Shown in pieces: positions 55,425 through 64,000 of a stretch of 64,000 nucleotides of DNA; positions within the stretch are counted from its first letter, which is position 1, and each line of letters opens with the position of its first letter. The stretch is taken from contig NC_057866.1 in assembly GCF_019393635.1 (NCBI RefSeq), positions 228,435,359 to 228,499,358 on the forward strand, read 5' to 3'. Under the pieces are notes generated by a model. The model saw nothing but the letters and a program-made list of their open reading frames with translations. It made no database searches and was not told the DNA's origin. A program made the translations under genes and the position numbers. The stretch is from Dromiciops gliroides. Lineage: Eukaryota; Chordata; Mammalia; Microbiotheria; Microbiotheriidae.

Positions 55425-57170
55425 TGATGTAAATATTTAAAGTTATATCATCTTTTAAAAAATTAGAAAAGGGGGGAGAGATACAATTTCACAATTATGA
55501 CTAGCAGAAGGGGAGAATTCTTAATGTTTTAAACAATGGACAATTTCAATTATATAAAATTGAAAAGCTTTTACACAGCAAAATGAGTACACTTAAAACA
55601 GTTAAGGGGTGAAGGAGAAGAATATTCATAGGAAATTGCTCTGGCAAAGGCCTGATATCTAGGGAACCGCTAAAAGTATAAATAAATAAAAGCCTAATAG
55701 ATAAGTCAACAAAGCACAGGTCTCAAAAGAAGAAAAGCAAGCTGTCAACAACCATGTGAAAAAGTGTTCAAAATCATTAATAATGAAAGAAATACAAATT
55801 ACAGCAAGAAACAGAAAGGGGGGAACCTCAAAAATAAATAAGAAAGAAGTAAAGAGATGAAAAGAAATTAGATATGACACACCTATGGAGAAGACTGAAT
55901 GGGAATAGAAAGGAGTATACCTCTTTTTCAGTTGTACATGGTGCTTTCATAAAAACTGATCATGTATTAGGGCACAAAAATCTCACAATCAAAACGTAGA
56001 AAAGCAGAAATATTAAATGCATCCTTTTCAGATCATGATGCAATTAAAATTACATGTAATAAAGGGCTATGGAAGCATAGAATAAAAGCTAATTGGGAAA
56101 ACAGAAGCTAAATAGAAGCTAAAGGGGAAAATGTATATCTCTAAATGCATGCATCAATAAAAGAGAAAGAGCAGATCAATTAATTGGGCAATAAAAAGGA
56201 AGAAATTGAAAATTCCCAATTAAACACCAAAATGAAAATCCTTAAAATCAAAAGAGAGATTAATAAAATTAAAAGCAAAAAACCACTGAAACTAGGAGTT
56301 AGTTTTATGAAAAAAACCAAAACAATAAAACTGGTAAACCATTTGTTTTTAAAAAAGAAAACCAAATTACTAGTATCAAAAATGAAAAGGGTGAATGCAT
56401 CACCAGTGAAAATTAAATTAAAGCAATTATTAGAAGTTATTTTGCCCAATTATATTACAGTAAAACTGGCAATCTAGATGAAATGGCTGAATATTTACAA
56501 AAATACAAACTGGGGGGCAGCTAGGTGGCGCAGTGGATAAAGGACCGGATAAAATCTACATGCCAAGACAAACCTAGGGAATATAAGACCACAATTACAA
56601 ATTCTAACAACTCTGAGGTACCATCTCACATGTATCAGATTGGTTAACATGAGGGAGAAGGGAAATGACAAATGCTGGAGATGTAGAAAAACTGGAATAC
56701 GAATGCACTATTAGTAGATTTGCGAATAGTTCAACTATTCTGGATAACAATTTGCAACAATGCTCAAAGGGCTGTGCATACCCTTTGACCCAACATTACC
56801 ACTACTAGGTCTGTTTCCCAAAAACATCAAAGAGAAAGGAAAAAGGTTCTTTTTCCTATATGTGCAAAAATATTTAAAGCAGCTCTTTTTGTGGTGGCAA
56901 ATCAACTGGGAAATGACCAAATAACTTGTGATATATGAGTGTAATGGAATACTCTTGTGCTATAAGAAATGACAAGCAGGATGAACTGATGCAAAGTGAA
57001 ATGAGCAGAACCAGGAAAACAGCAGAAATAGCAATACTATAATAGACTTAGCAACTCAGTTCAAAGACAAAAATCCAAGACAATTCTGAAGGTCTTATGA
57101 TGAAAAAGAAAACTGATGAACTCAATGTAGATTAAAGCATACTTTAAAAAAAAAACAACTATTTTTATTA
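55425..57170 (+). repeat. Rearranged L1 ORF2
   Basis: Three same-strand blocks in the wrong order. 55425-55802 is ORF2 C-terminal half, with a stretch reading CTCAAAAGAAGAAAAGCAAG and ATGTGAAAAAGTGTTCAAAA. 55920-56510 is endonuclease-to-RT sequence (AACTGATCATGTATTAGGGC; end of frame GNLDEMAEYLQKY). 56598-57170 is the C-terminal end again (CCTTTGACCCAACATTACCA; ATGGAATACTCTTGTGCTAT). The first and third blocks continue each other. Many stops. Confidence 0.75.
56513..56549 (+). repeat. 37-bp SINE head only
   Basis: GGGGGGCAGCTAGGTGGCGC with the following AGTGGATAAAGGACCGG, then it stops. SINEs usually lose the 5' end, so a head without body or tail points to a later deletion. Confidence 0.85.
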
Positions 57171-57304
57171 TTTTATTTTGTTTAGAAATGCTTTGCATGA
57201 TCTTATATGTATAATCTCAATCAAAATGCTTGCCTTTTCAAGGAATAGGGCAAGGCTGGAATGAGGGAGAGAATTCGGGACCAAAAAGTTTAAAAAATTA
57301 TTGT

Positions 57305-57457
57305 TGGGGGCAGCTAGGTGGCGCGGTGGATAGAGCACTGGCCTTGGATTCAGGAATACCCGGGTTCAGATCTGGCCTCAGACACTTGACACTTGCTGGC
57401 TGTGTGGCCCTGGGCAGGTCACTTAACTCCCATTGCCCCGCCAAAAAAAAAAAAAAA
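57305..57457 (+). repeat. tRNA-derived marsupial SINE
   Basis: Full head, body and A15 tail (GGGGGCAGCTAGGTGGCGCG ... CTCCCATTGCCCCGCC). Confidence 0.93.
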
Positions 57458-57650
57458 TGTAATAGGGAAATATTTAGTATAAATAAATAACAATAATTTT
57501 TTAAAATAATATATGTTTATGTTGGTCAAGGGTCAACATTGTGAAGGTAACTGAGGCAAGAACAGGGGAGAGGAACTGGGAGAACAGTTATGAAGGCAGA
57601 GAATAGAGCTCATAATAAACACAAAGAATAGGTTTAAGAGGAGTGAGGTA

Positions 57651-57815
57651 GGGGCAGCTAGGTGGAGCAGTGGATAGAGCGTCAGCCCTGGATTCAGGAG
57701 GACCTGAGTTCAAATTCAACCTCAGACACTTGACACTTAAGAAGTAATAGCTGTGTGACCCTGGGCAAGTCACTTAACCCTCATTGCCCCCCCCCCCCCC
57801 ACCCCCCAAAAAGAC
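57651..57815 (+). repeat. SINE with perfect 14-bp target duplication
   Basis: Full head and body with a small insertion (AAGAAGTAATAG) and a C-rich tail, flanked by TAAGAGGAGTGAGG at 57635-57648 and 57819-57832. It lies 360 bp from a HADH exon. Confidence 0.95.
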
Positions 57816-58176
57816 GCGTAAGAGGAGTGAGGCAGGAGAAGATGTTATGTCAAGATGCGAAATCTTGGTTTTCTGGATCACAGAGGTGGGACACTTACGG
57901 AGGATGAACATACCAAAACACTATGTGTGGAATGAATGTAGAAGTTATGGGAGTTTAGAAAATCATCTCCTCTATCCCCTTAGTGTCACAGATGGGGAAA
58001 TTAAAGGCCACAGAGTTTAAGTGACTCCAGGAAGGTCACACAGCTCTTAGTGAATCGTAGTCCAATGCATACTGTCCTAATCTTCCAAGATAAACACTAA
58101 GAATGACTCCAGGAATGCAGTCCCACATGTAGTTTGGCAGTGTTAGCCTTTTGCAAAATAAAGGGTAGAAAATCAC

Positions 58177-58249
58177 CTCTTTCAAACATCCTGATTGCTT
58201 CCATAAGATATGGTACAAGGAGACGGTTTACAATAAAGCCAGGGCTATC
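58177..58249 (-). CDS. HADH: HADH exon with active-site Asn
   Basis: A 73-nt exon encoding [24 protein letters not shown] plus the first base of a Gly codon. Acceptor cctctgtaaaacag, donor gtgatt; the donor is slightly weak at position +3 to +5. The block opens the C-terminal domain. The Asn in FIVNR corresponds to the residue called Asn208 in mature-protein numbering, part of the active site in the human enzyme. Human has DT and LYER where this sequence has DS and MFER. The exon was too short to appear as a long open frame and was found by translating the intron between its neighbours. Confidence 0.95.
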
Positions 58250-59805
58250 CTGTTTTACAGAGGAAAAGAAGGAAAGAAAAAGAGCATCAGATAATCATAA
58301 TGCTTTGTCAATAAAAAGTTTAAAAGCTCTGATAAAATAATATAAAATGTTCATAAAATAAAATAAAAGCTTTGGTCAAAGAGAATCACATTGCCCTTTT
58401 GTTGGGGGAGGAAGGACAGATTGTCTGGTTTTTCTTCTCACTTCCTCCAATTTATTGTTGACAATTTGCTTCAAACTCCACATTATTTTAATGACCTACA
58501 GACCCAAAGAACCAATTTAAAACAAAACTTAAAAACAAGAACCAATTTACAGGTGGTGAAACTCAGTCATAGAGGCCAAGAGCTGAGAGATCATGTAACC
58601 ACATGATCTGTTTCATAAACAGACGGGAAATTTTCTGATTTCTCCATTGGAAAAACTATTCACAGAGCCACTTTCCAACCTGGCTGGGGGCTTTTCACAC
58701 ATCTTGAGGTTTATGCCACAATCTACCCCCTCTGCATTATAAGTTGGGGATAGGCCTTGGGGCCATGAAGAGACACTAAATAAAGTGTTTATTAAAATCT
58801 TTTGTTATCAACTGTTCCCACAAGATGCACGCAAGCCCTTGTAAAATTCCTTCTCACAATACTCTTTTAGCCTCTGGACTAAAGAACAAATTTAGCTATC
58901 TGAACCACATGCAGGACTGTGTTCGAGTTTTAGACCAGCAAATAGCCTCGATTCCATTCTTCAGAAGACTAGAACCTAGTAAAGAACACCCTGCCGGTCA
59001 CTTCTCTGGAAGGGGGTGGGGGTGGGGGTGGTCAGTGGTTTTAGGAGTGGGCTCAACCCCTCCCCCACTCAGTGAGTTCAGGCTTCCTCAGCTATAAAAT
59101 GAGGCTAATACTTGTACTATCTACCCCACAGGGTTGCTATAAGAAAAATACATCACACATCTTAAAGTATGTAAATATGAAGGGTTTTTTTTCTTTTCTT
59201 TGGAGGGAAGCATGGGAGGGTAGAGGGAAGATGGGGGTAGTTTGGGCAAGACCTATGAAATCATTGGTAAGGACCTCCCCCACAATGCAGATTGGCAACA
59301 ACATACACATTATATACATACTGGCACCAGAACATTAAAATACCAAGAAACAACTTGTTGATGCTCTTTTTTATGGAAGGGAAAATATATCAACTTCTCA
59401 TTGGTTCAAAAATTTCTGTTAATAAGAACTGTACACTTCAACCAGGCTGAGTCTAATTCATACAACTAATTTGAGGTGGCAGAGGAAGAAGGGAAAAAAT
59501 GAGAGAGGGGGGAGGAAAGGGAAGGGAAGGGAAAAAAGGAAGGAGAGAGGCAGAAAAGAGAAGGAAGGAAGCTAAGGAAAAGGAAAAAAACTGAAGGAAA
59601 GGAAGGAGGAAAGGGAAGGAGGAAGAGAGGAGAAGGAAGAAGGGGAAGCAGAGGTGGAAAGCAGGAGAAGGGAAGTATTTTTCTAATCACACTAGCATTA
59701 GCAGATCTCTTTTCCAAACCAGAAAACAGGGACTCCTCCAAGGAAGGAGAGCTACAACCCCTAAAAGAAGAGCTCGCCCACTCTCTAAACTGCCCCCTAG
59801 CTTAC
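58250..59805 (-). other. HADH intron, 1.6 kb, with polypurine tract
   Basis: Intron between the NPVSCK exon and the DSPGF exon. It holds a MIR piece (about 59075-59180) and, close to the upstream exon, a purine-only tract of about 200 bases on the + strand (59473-59675). The rest is unremarkable unique sequence. Confidence 0.75.
59473..59675 (+). repeat. Polypurine (GA-rich) tract
   Basis: About 200 bases almost free of pyrimidines on the + strand (GGAAAGGGAAGGGAAGGG, GAAGGAGGAAAGGGAAGGAG), so polypyrimidine in the HADH transcript. Confidence 0.92.
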
Positions 59806-59895
59806 CTTGCAAGATACTGGATTCTTTCCCAGAGCTCTGCTAAAGTCCACCAGAGATTCAAATGTTTTCTGGCTGGTCATCGGTGTCTTGATGAC
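59806..59895 (-). CDS. HADH: HADH exon joining the two domains
   Basis: A 90-nt exon, phase 0 at both ends, encoding [20 protein letters not shown] and then [10 protein letters not shown]. It is the segment linking the NAD-binding Rossmann domain to the helical C-terminal domain. Acceptor cattaccag and donor gtaagc on the - strand. It is almost identical to human apart from K/R and H/N changes (human SKALGKH, here SRALGKN). Confidence 0.96.
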
Positions 59896-61194
59896 CTGGT
59901 AATGCAAAGCATAAAATGGTAAAGGCCTAAAAGTTGTTCAAATAGAGATGAATAGGGCAAAATGAGGAAATGTGATCACAGCGATGATTCACACAATCCC
60001 ATAAAACCAAGTGCAAACTAGTCTATGGGGATCATTGCTCTAAGGGAGTTCCAAAGGGAAGCAGGGCTCTGCTGTATAAAGTAATGAAATGGTACAAAGA
60101 ACTAGATTTAGGATGAGAGAACCTGTTCAAATCTCAGATCCATTCAGAACTTGATTTCCTCATCTGTAAAATGAAGACTCTCTAAGCCTCCTTATTTGCA
60201 ATCTTGATTGCTTGATTACTCTCTGTCTGATGATAAGCAATCTTGAAATAGGTCAAATTTGAAGCCTGAGAGTTTGAAGTATTCTTTAAAAGGGAGAAAA
60301 TACGAAAACCCAAAATTCTGTTCTTCCTCTCAAAGAAGTATAAGATTAACCAAGAGCAAAAGTGGAGAGCAGCATGTTAACATGCTTCTATTTTTCTGAG
60401 GGGAAAGGGTGGAAAGGGGAGGAGACTGGAGAGGAGGAGCCCCATGAGGCCGTGTCCTGGGATAAATAATCTGTTCTTACCCCAAACTGTCCTGACTGAG
60501 TGGATGAGTGAAATCTCACACAACCCACTATATCCAGAAGGCCCTAGGCCAGACCATGCTTCATGTCCACCCCAGTCATCTTCTTGCCATTTGTCCTATT
60601 ATTGCACACCCACCTTCCTCCTTCTCCCTCCCCTCTCCAACACCCCCCCCCAAAACAGGCTTCACCCACCATCCCTGTCTCACTTTTGTATTTGTATTCC
60701 CCACACTCAGCAGTGTCTGGCATGAAGTAAGCACTTAATATTTCCATTTCACTGGCATAGACAATGCTAGATGAGGACATTCCCTCAACCAATGTATACT
60801 GGCACCTGCTCTACAACTTAAAAGCTTAGAGGGTTTCCTGGGCACTTACTCGTGGTACGTGTCATATTCAGGGTATGTGTGGGACCTAAACCCAGATCAT
60901 CCCTAGCCAGGCTGCCTTTTCCAGAATTTCATTCTACCAAGTAAACTTAAGTTTAGATACTACTAGATAACTAATAATAACTTAAGAATCTGAATTCTTC
61001 TTGATCTTTCCACAGCATGACATTTTAGACCAGCTCCTCTTTCTTCATACCTTTCTGCCTTTCCTCGGCTTCCATAATGTTTCACTCTCATGAGTCAATT
61101 GATAATCAGGGAGAGAAGTGGTTTGTCCAGTCACACACTCAGAAAGCAGCCAACCTACACTGCAGCCCTCCAAATCACCTGAGATAACTTCTCC

Positions 61195-61690
61195 TCCCCC
61201 CCGAAACAACCTCCAATTCAATTTCTAAATCCTGCTGGCTCTAAATCCTGCCAGTATCCCTTCATCTTGTTCCCTCCTTTTGGCTTCCAGTCCATCCCTG
61301 GCACCCAGGTAATCTCTCTAAGGCACTACTCTAATCCCTATTACTCCTTTATTTAAAAAACAAAACAACACAACAACAAAAACCTTCCAATGGCTCCCCA
61401 CTGCTTAGCTAACAAAAATGTAGAATCCTGAATTCTGTTTTTCAAAGTTCTGTACAGGCTGGCTATATTCCAACTTTCCCACATTATTTCATATTCTCTA
61501 CTTTTTCATATACTCTATTGGCAAGTCAAATCAACTCTCCGTGCCTCAGTTTCTCTAACTATAAAATGGGTATGTGCTTGGCACATCTTTTCCTCAGAGG
61601 GGTGTTATATGATTTAATGAGTTACTGTCTGTAAAGGGCTTTGAGATCCTTGGATGAAAGGTGCTATATAAACATAGAGTATTATTATAA
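61195..61690 (+). repeat. L2 3' fragment followed by a MIR
   Basis: CCAATGGCTCCCCACTGCTT and TTCAAAGTTCTGTACAGGCT are L2 3'-domain landmarks (to about 61510). From about 61525 CCGTGCCTCAGTTTCTCTAA ... GTAAAGGGCTTTGAGATCCT is MIR. Confidence 0.65.
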
Positions 61691-62506
61691 ATCATGGTTT
61701 AATGTGATCATGGATTAGTTAAAAGCATGGGGTGTGGTAGTATGACTCTAAGGGTAGGGAATGATTAGGAAAAGACTAAAATATCATCTGGAAGGAGATG
61801 GAAAGGGGGGGGGAGAGGAAGAAGAATTAAGAGTCCACATTGGAGATAACAAATATTGAAAAGAAATCCAAAGAGACTATATCCTAGAAAAAAATGTTTA
61901 TCATCTCAGTCCTATCTGATTAAAGAAATGGTTAGCACAAGGGAGCCAGGAGGTCTGGGATTTATGAATAACCTCCTCATCCAATGTTTGGCCAAAGACC
62001 CAAGGGAGAAGAAAGTGATCAGGGGGAGAAGGGTCAGGACCAGGACATGGTGTTTTGTAAAGAATCATTCTGTTTTTCAGTTGTAGTGGAAAGTTTGGCA
62101 AGGAAGAAAGGTAAAGCACGTGTTCTTCCATAAAGAGGAAGAAAAACGGCTTTTGAAATGGTCCTCTTCATTTTGTTCGATAGCTAAAGTTCAAAACATT
62201 AATCATTGAAATAACATGGAGAATAGAATTTCTGAATATTTTCAGGATGTCAGCTTCAGTCACACAGCTAATACAGAAATTATCTTGCTAAAGAGAAAAA
62301 TGGGGATTTCCCAATGAACGTTGCTGGCATCAACATCAGCTAAGTTTGGACACAATATGTATACACCTAAATGCATGTTTAACATTTTCCCCAATAAAAA
62401 CTGGAACCTAACAGGAAGTTGCTTAAATATAGCTTCAGAAAGAATGATTGTTTCACAGAATCATAGAATCTGGACCCAGAAGAGGACGTAGAGATTCTGG
62501 AGCCCA

Positions 62507-62640
62507 GGGGTTCTTAACCTTTCATGTGTCATGGGCCCCTCAGGTGAAGCTTATGCACCTTTTCACAGAAAAGAAATGAATTAAATATAGAAGATTACCA
62601 AGAAAGTCAAATAACATTCAAAAAGTCAGAATGTGAAGGG
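62507..62640. mobile_element. hAT-like element, one end
   Basis: CAGGGGTTCTTAACCTTTCA ... GGGCCCCTCAGGTGAAGCTT ... the other terminus is not visible. Confidence 0.45.
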
Positions 62641-63094
62641 GGACCATATGAAAAAGTACTAGAACTATGAATTTAAAAGCAAAGATATAGGATGGGTTAA
62701 AAAAAGGCTAAGTGAGAAGGGAAACCCAGGCACCAAGGTTCTTTCCCAGGAAAAGCGATGTCACAAGTCTCCAGGGTTTCCCTTGGCTCCCGTCACCCTG
62801 GATGTGGGATGCCTTCCCCCACACTTCGCATGGCAATAACTCCTCAACCATGGAATAAATACTATTTTAATAGCTGTTACTCTTCAGACACTGTTATTAG
62901 CCCTTGTAAAAGGCAAGTTGCTACATTCTCAGGTGCAAATTGTCTATTGTGAATGCATCTCCCTTTAAAACAAAGTCCTGAGCAAATGAACAGAAGCAAC
63001 ACAGCAAATGATTAGGCATCATTGTAGACAACCCTCCCTAGCCATTTGTTCCCCAAACAGCTCTGGCCTAGGGTAAGAAAGTTCAAAGCCACAA

Positions 63095-63260
63095 CAGCTG
63101 TCTTTAATAGTGCTGAGATCACAGATCTATGGGTGGAAAGGCCCTTACAAGTCATGAGTCCAAATCCATCATTGTAGAAATGGAAAAACATAGGTCCAGA
63201 GAGTTTAAATGACTTGTCACACAAATAGTAAATAGGAGGGCCAGGACTGGAACTTGGGTC
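63095..63260 (-). repeat. MIR-type remnant
   Basis: GGGTGGAAAGGCCCTTACAA ... CATAGGTCCAGAGAGTTTAA ... GCCAGGACTGGAACTTGGGT, MIR layout in reverse. Confidence 0.6.
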
Positions 63261-63452
63261 CAGTTCAACACACTTTATTTGGACTTTTCCTACTGAATGA
63301 TTACATTAATGTGAGAAAGCTCCAAGGGTGGTGGGAACAACCTGGTTACTGCCAGTCTTGTCCAATAAGGTTGTTATGTGTTAATCTGAAGGGAACTAAT
63401 GTGTTAAGGAACTCCTCGGGAGTATCATCAAACAAGGGGTTTGTTTCTCTTT

Positions 63453-64000
63453 TTTTACATTTAATTTTTATTTTTTTCTCAATTACATGTAAATCAAAAA
63501 TTTTAACACTGGGGTTTTTTTTTTTTTAATTTTGAGTTCCAAATTCTTTCCTTCCCCCTCCTTGAGAAGACAAGCAATTTGTTATAGATTATATATAATA
63601 CATACATATATATGTATGTATATATATATATATACAGTCATGCAAAACATTCCCACATTAGCCATACTGCAAAAATCACAGACCAAAAAAACCCCAAAAT
63701 AAAGTAAAAAAGTATATTTCAACCTCTATTCAAATGCCATCAGTTCTTTCTTTGTAGGTGGATAGCATTTTTCATCATAAATCCTTCAGAACTGTCTTGG
63801 ATCATTGTATTGCTGAGAATAGCTAAGTCATTCATAGTTGATCATCATACAATAATTCTCTTACTATGTACAATGGTTCTGCTCAATTCACTTTGCATCA
63901 TTCAACATGTCTTCCCAGGTTTTTATGAAACCACCCGGCTCATCATTTCTTATAGCACAAGAGTATATCACAATCACATACCACTACTTGTTCAGCCATT
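63453..64000 (-). repeat. L1 3' UTR and ORF2 end, runs off the edge
   Basis: Same wording and orientation as 20125-20825: TTGTATTGCTGAGAATAGCT, AGTTGATCATCATACAATAA, CCCAGGTTTTTATGAAACCA, then CTTATAGCACAAGAGTATAT. It contains an ATGT/TA microsatellite at about 63601-63640. Confidence 0.75.

Larger units (their letters stand above)
51618..58176 (-). other. HADH intron, 6.6 kb
   Basis: Intron between the exon ending FER(G) and the exon starting (G)DASKED. It contains MIRs (about 51697-51927 and 54290-54530), hAT-like elements (about 52945-53095, 54060-54270 and 55049-55218), an L2/L3 fragment (about 54540-55350), a rearranged L1 (about 55425-57170) and two SINEs (57305 and 57651). No additional exon was recognised. 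Confidence 0.8.
48205..64000 (-). other. HADH: HADH gene, 3' half (exons and introns)
   Basis: This is the gene for mitochondrial short/medium-chain L-3-hydroxyacyl-CoA dehydrogenase, which oxidises L-3-hydroxyacyl-CoA to 3-ketoacyl-CoA with NAD+ in the third step of fatty-acid beta-oxidation. Four consecutive exons are found on the - strand with canonical splice sites and matching phases, covering about residues 183-314 of the 314-residue human protein. The NAD-binding Rossmann domain, the transit peptide and the catalytic His/Glu pair are encoded upstream, beyond the right edge. The orientation, tail to tail with LEF1, agrees with mammalian synteny. Confidence 0.93.
59896..64000 (-). other. 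HADH intron (partial), no exon seen
   Basis: Intron upstream of the VIKTP exon; its 5' end lies past the window. I looked for the preceding conserved block (FNPVPVMKLVE) on the - strand and did not find it. Contents: an L2 3' piece (about 61195-61510), a MIR (61525-61690), a hAT-like fragment (about 62507-62640), a MIR-type piece (63095-63260), and L1 sequence from about 63453 to the edge. Confidence 0.75.

Noticed and set aside
56184..56477. 97-codon Lys/Ile-rich open frame
   Set aside because: Part of the L1 ORF2 reverse-transcriptase region (KGE...NLDEMAEYLQ pattern), without start context or intact domain.
1136..57815. tRNA genes suggested by box A and box B motifs
   Set aside because: All such motifs sit in dispersed SINE heads followed by CORE bodies; no cloverleaf with intact anticodon arm was seen.
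59466..59741. 91-codon Phe/Pro/Ser-rich frame, - strand
   Set aside because: Translation of the polypurine tract; no coding signal.
59896..64000. Search for the preceding HADH exon (FNPVPVMKLVE block)
   Set aside because: No matching frame with splice sites was found on the - strand; it must lie beyond the right edge.

Overview
This is vertebrate nuclear DNA, almost certainly from a marsupial. Two conserved genes, LEF1 and HADH, are recognisable by exon translation. The non-coding DNA is crowded with tRNA-headed SINEs of the type common in marsupials (head like GGGCAGCTAGGTGGCGCAGT, then a CORE/MIR-like body), plus RTE-tailed SINE chimeras, MIR, L2/L3/CR1 and L1 pieces. The SINE head resembles what I recall from Australian marsupials more than the American opossum; that is a memory-based inference. 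No bacterial-type genes, operons or CRISPR arrays are present, and almost all short open reading frames in the window are chance or repeat-derived.

Layout: about 1 to 32.87 kb is the 3' part of LEF1 on the + strand. It holds the exon for the second half of the HMG box (6265-6372), the basic NLS exon (11311-11359), the exon with the usual stop (11988-12028), and the last exon (31647 to about 32.87 kb). The last exon is 3' UTR in the main form, and encodes the alternative 25-codon 'B' tail when the stop exon is skipped. A further phase-compatible candidate exon at 14837 would give a third, very basic C-terminus.

About 32.9 to 48.2 kb is the intergenic gap between two convergent genes. It contains an LTR with an Arg-tRNA-type primer-binding site and a long degenerate tandem array, a nearly perfect inverted repeat, L1 and L2/L3 LINE pieces, and many SINEs.

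About 48.2 kb to the right edge is the 3' half of HADH on the - strand, with four exons: 59806-59895, 58177-58249, 51501-51617 and 49694-49812. These encode the C-terminal domain of mitochondrial 3-hydroxyacyl-CoA dehydrogenase. The upstream exons, with the Rossmann domain, lie outside the window. The tail-to-tail LEF1/HADH order matches what I know of the human 4q25 locus.

The two genes are neighbours by conserved synteny, not partners: LEF1 is the nuclear DNA-binding effector of Wnt/beta-catenin signalling, and HADH is a mitochondrial beta-oxidation enzyme. The items most worth a second look are the candidate extra LEF1 terminal exon, the private inverted duplication at 40.57/41.19 kb, the array-bearing LTR, and the out-of-order L1 mosaic at 55.4-57.2 kb.
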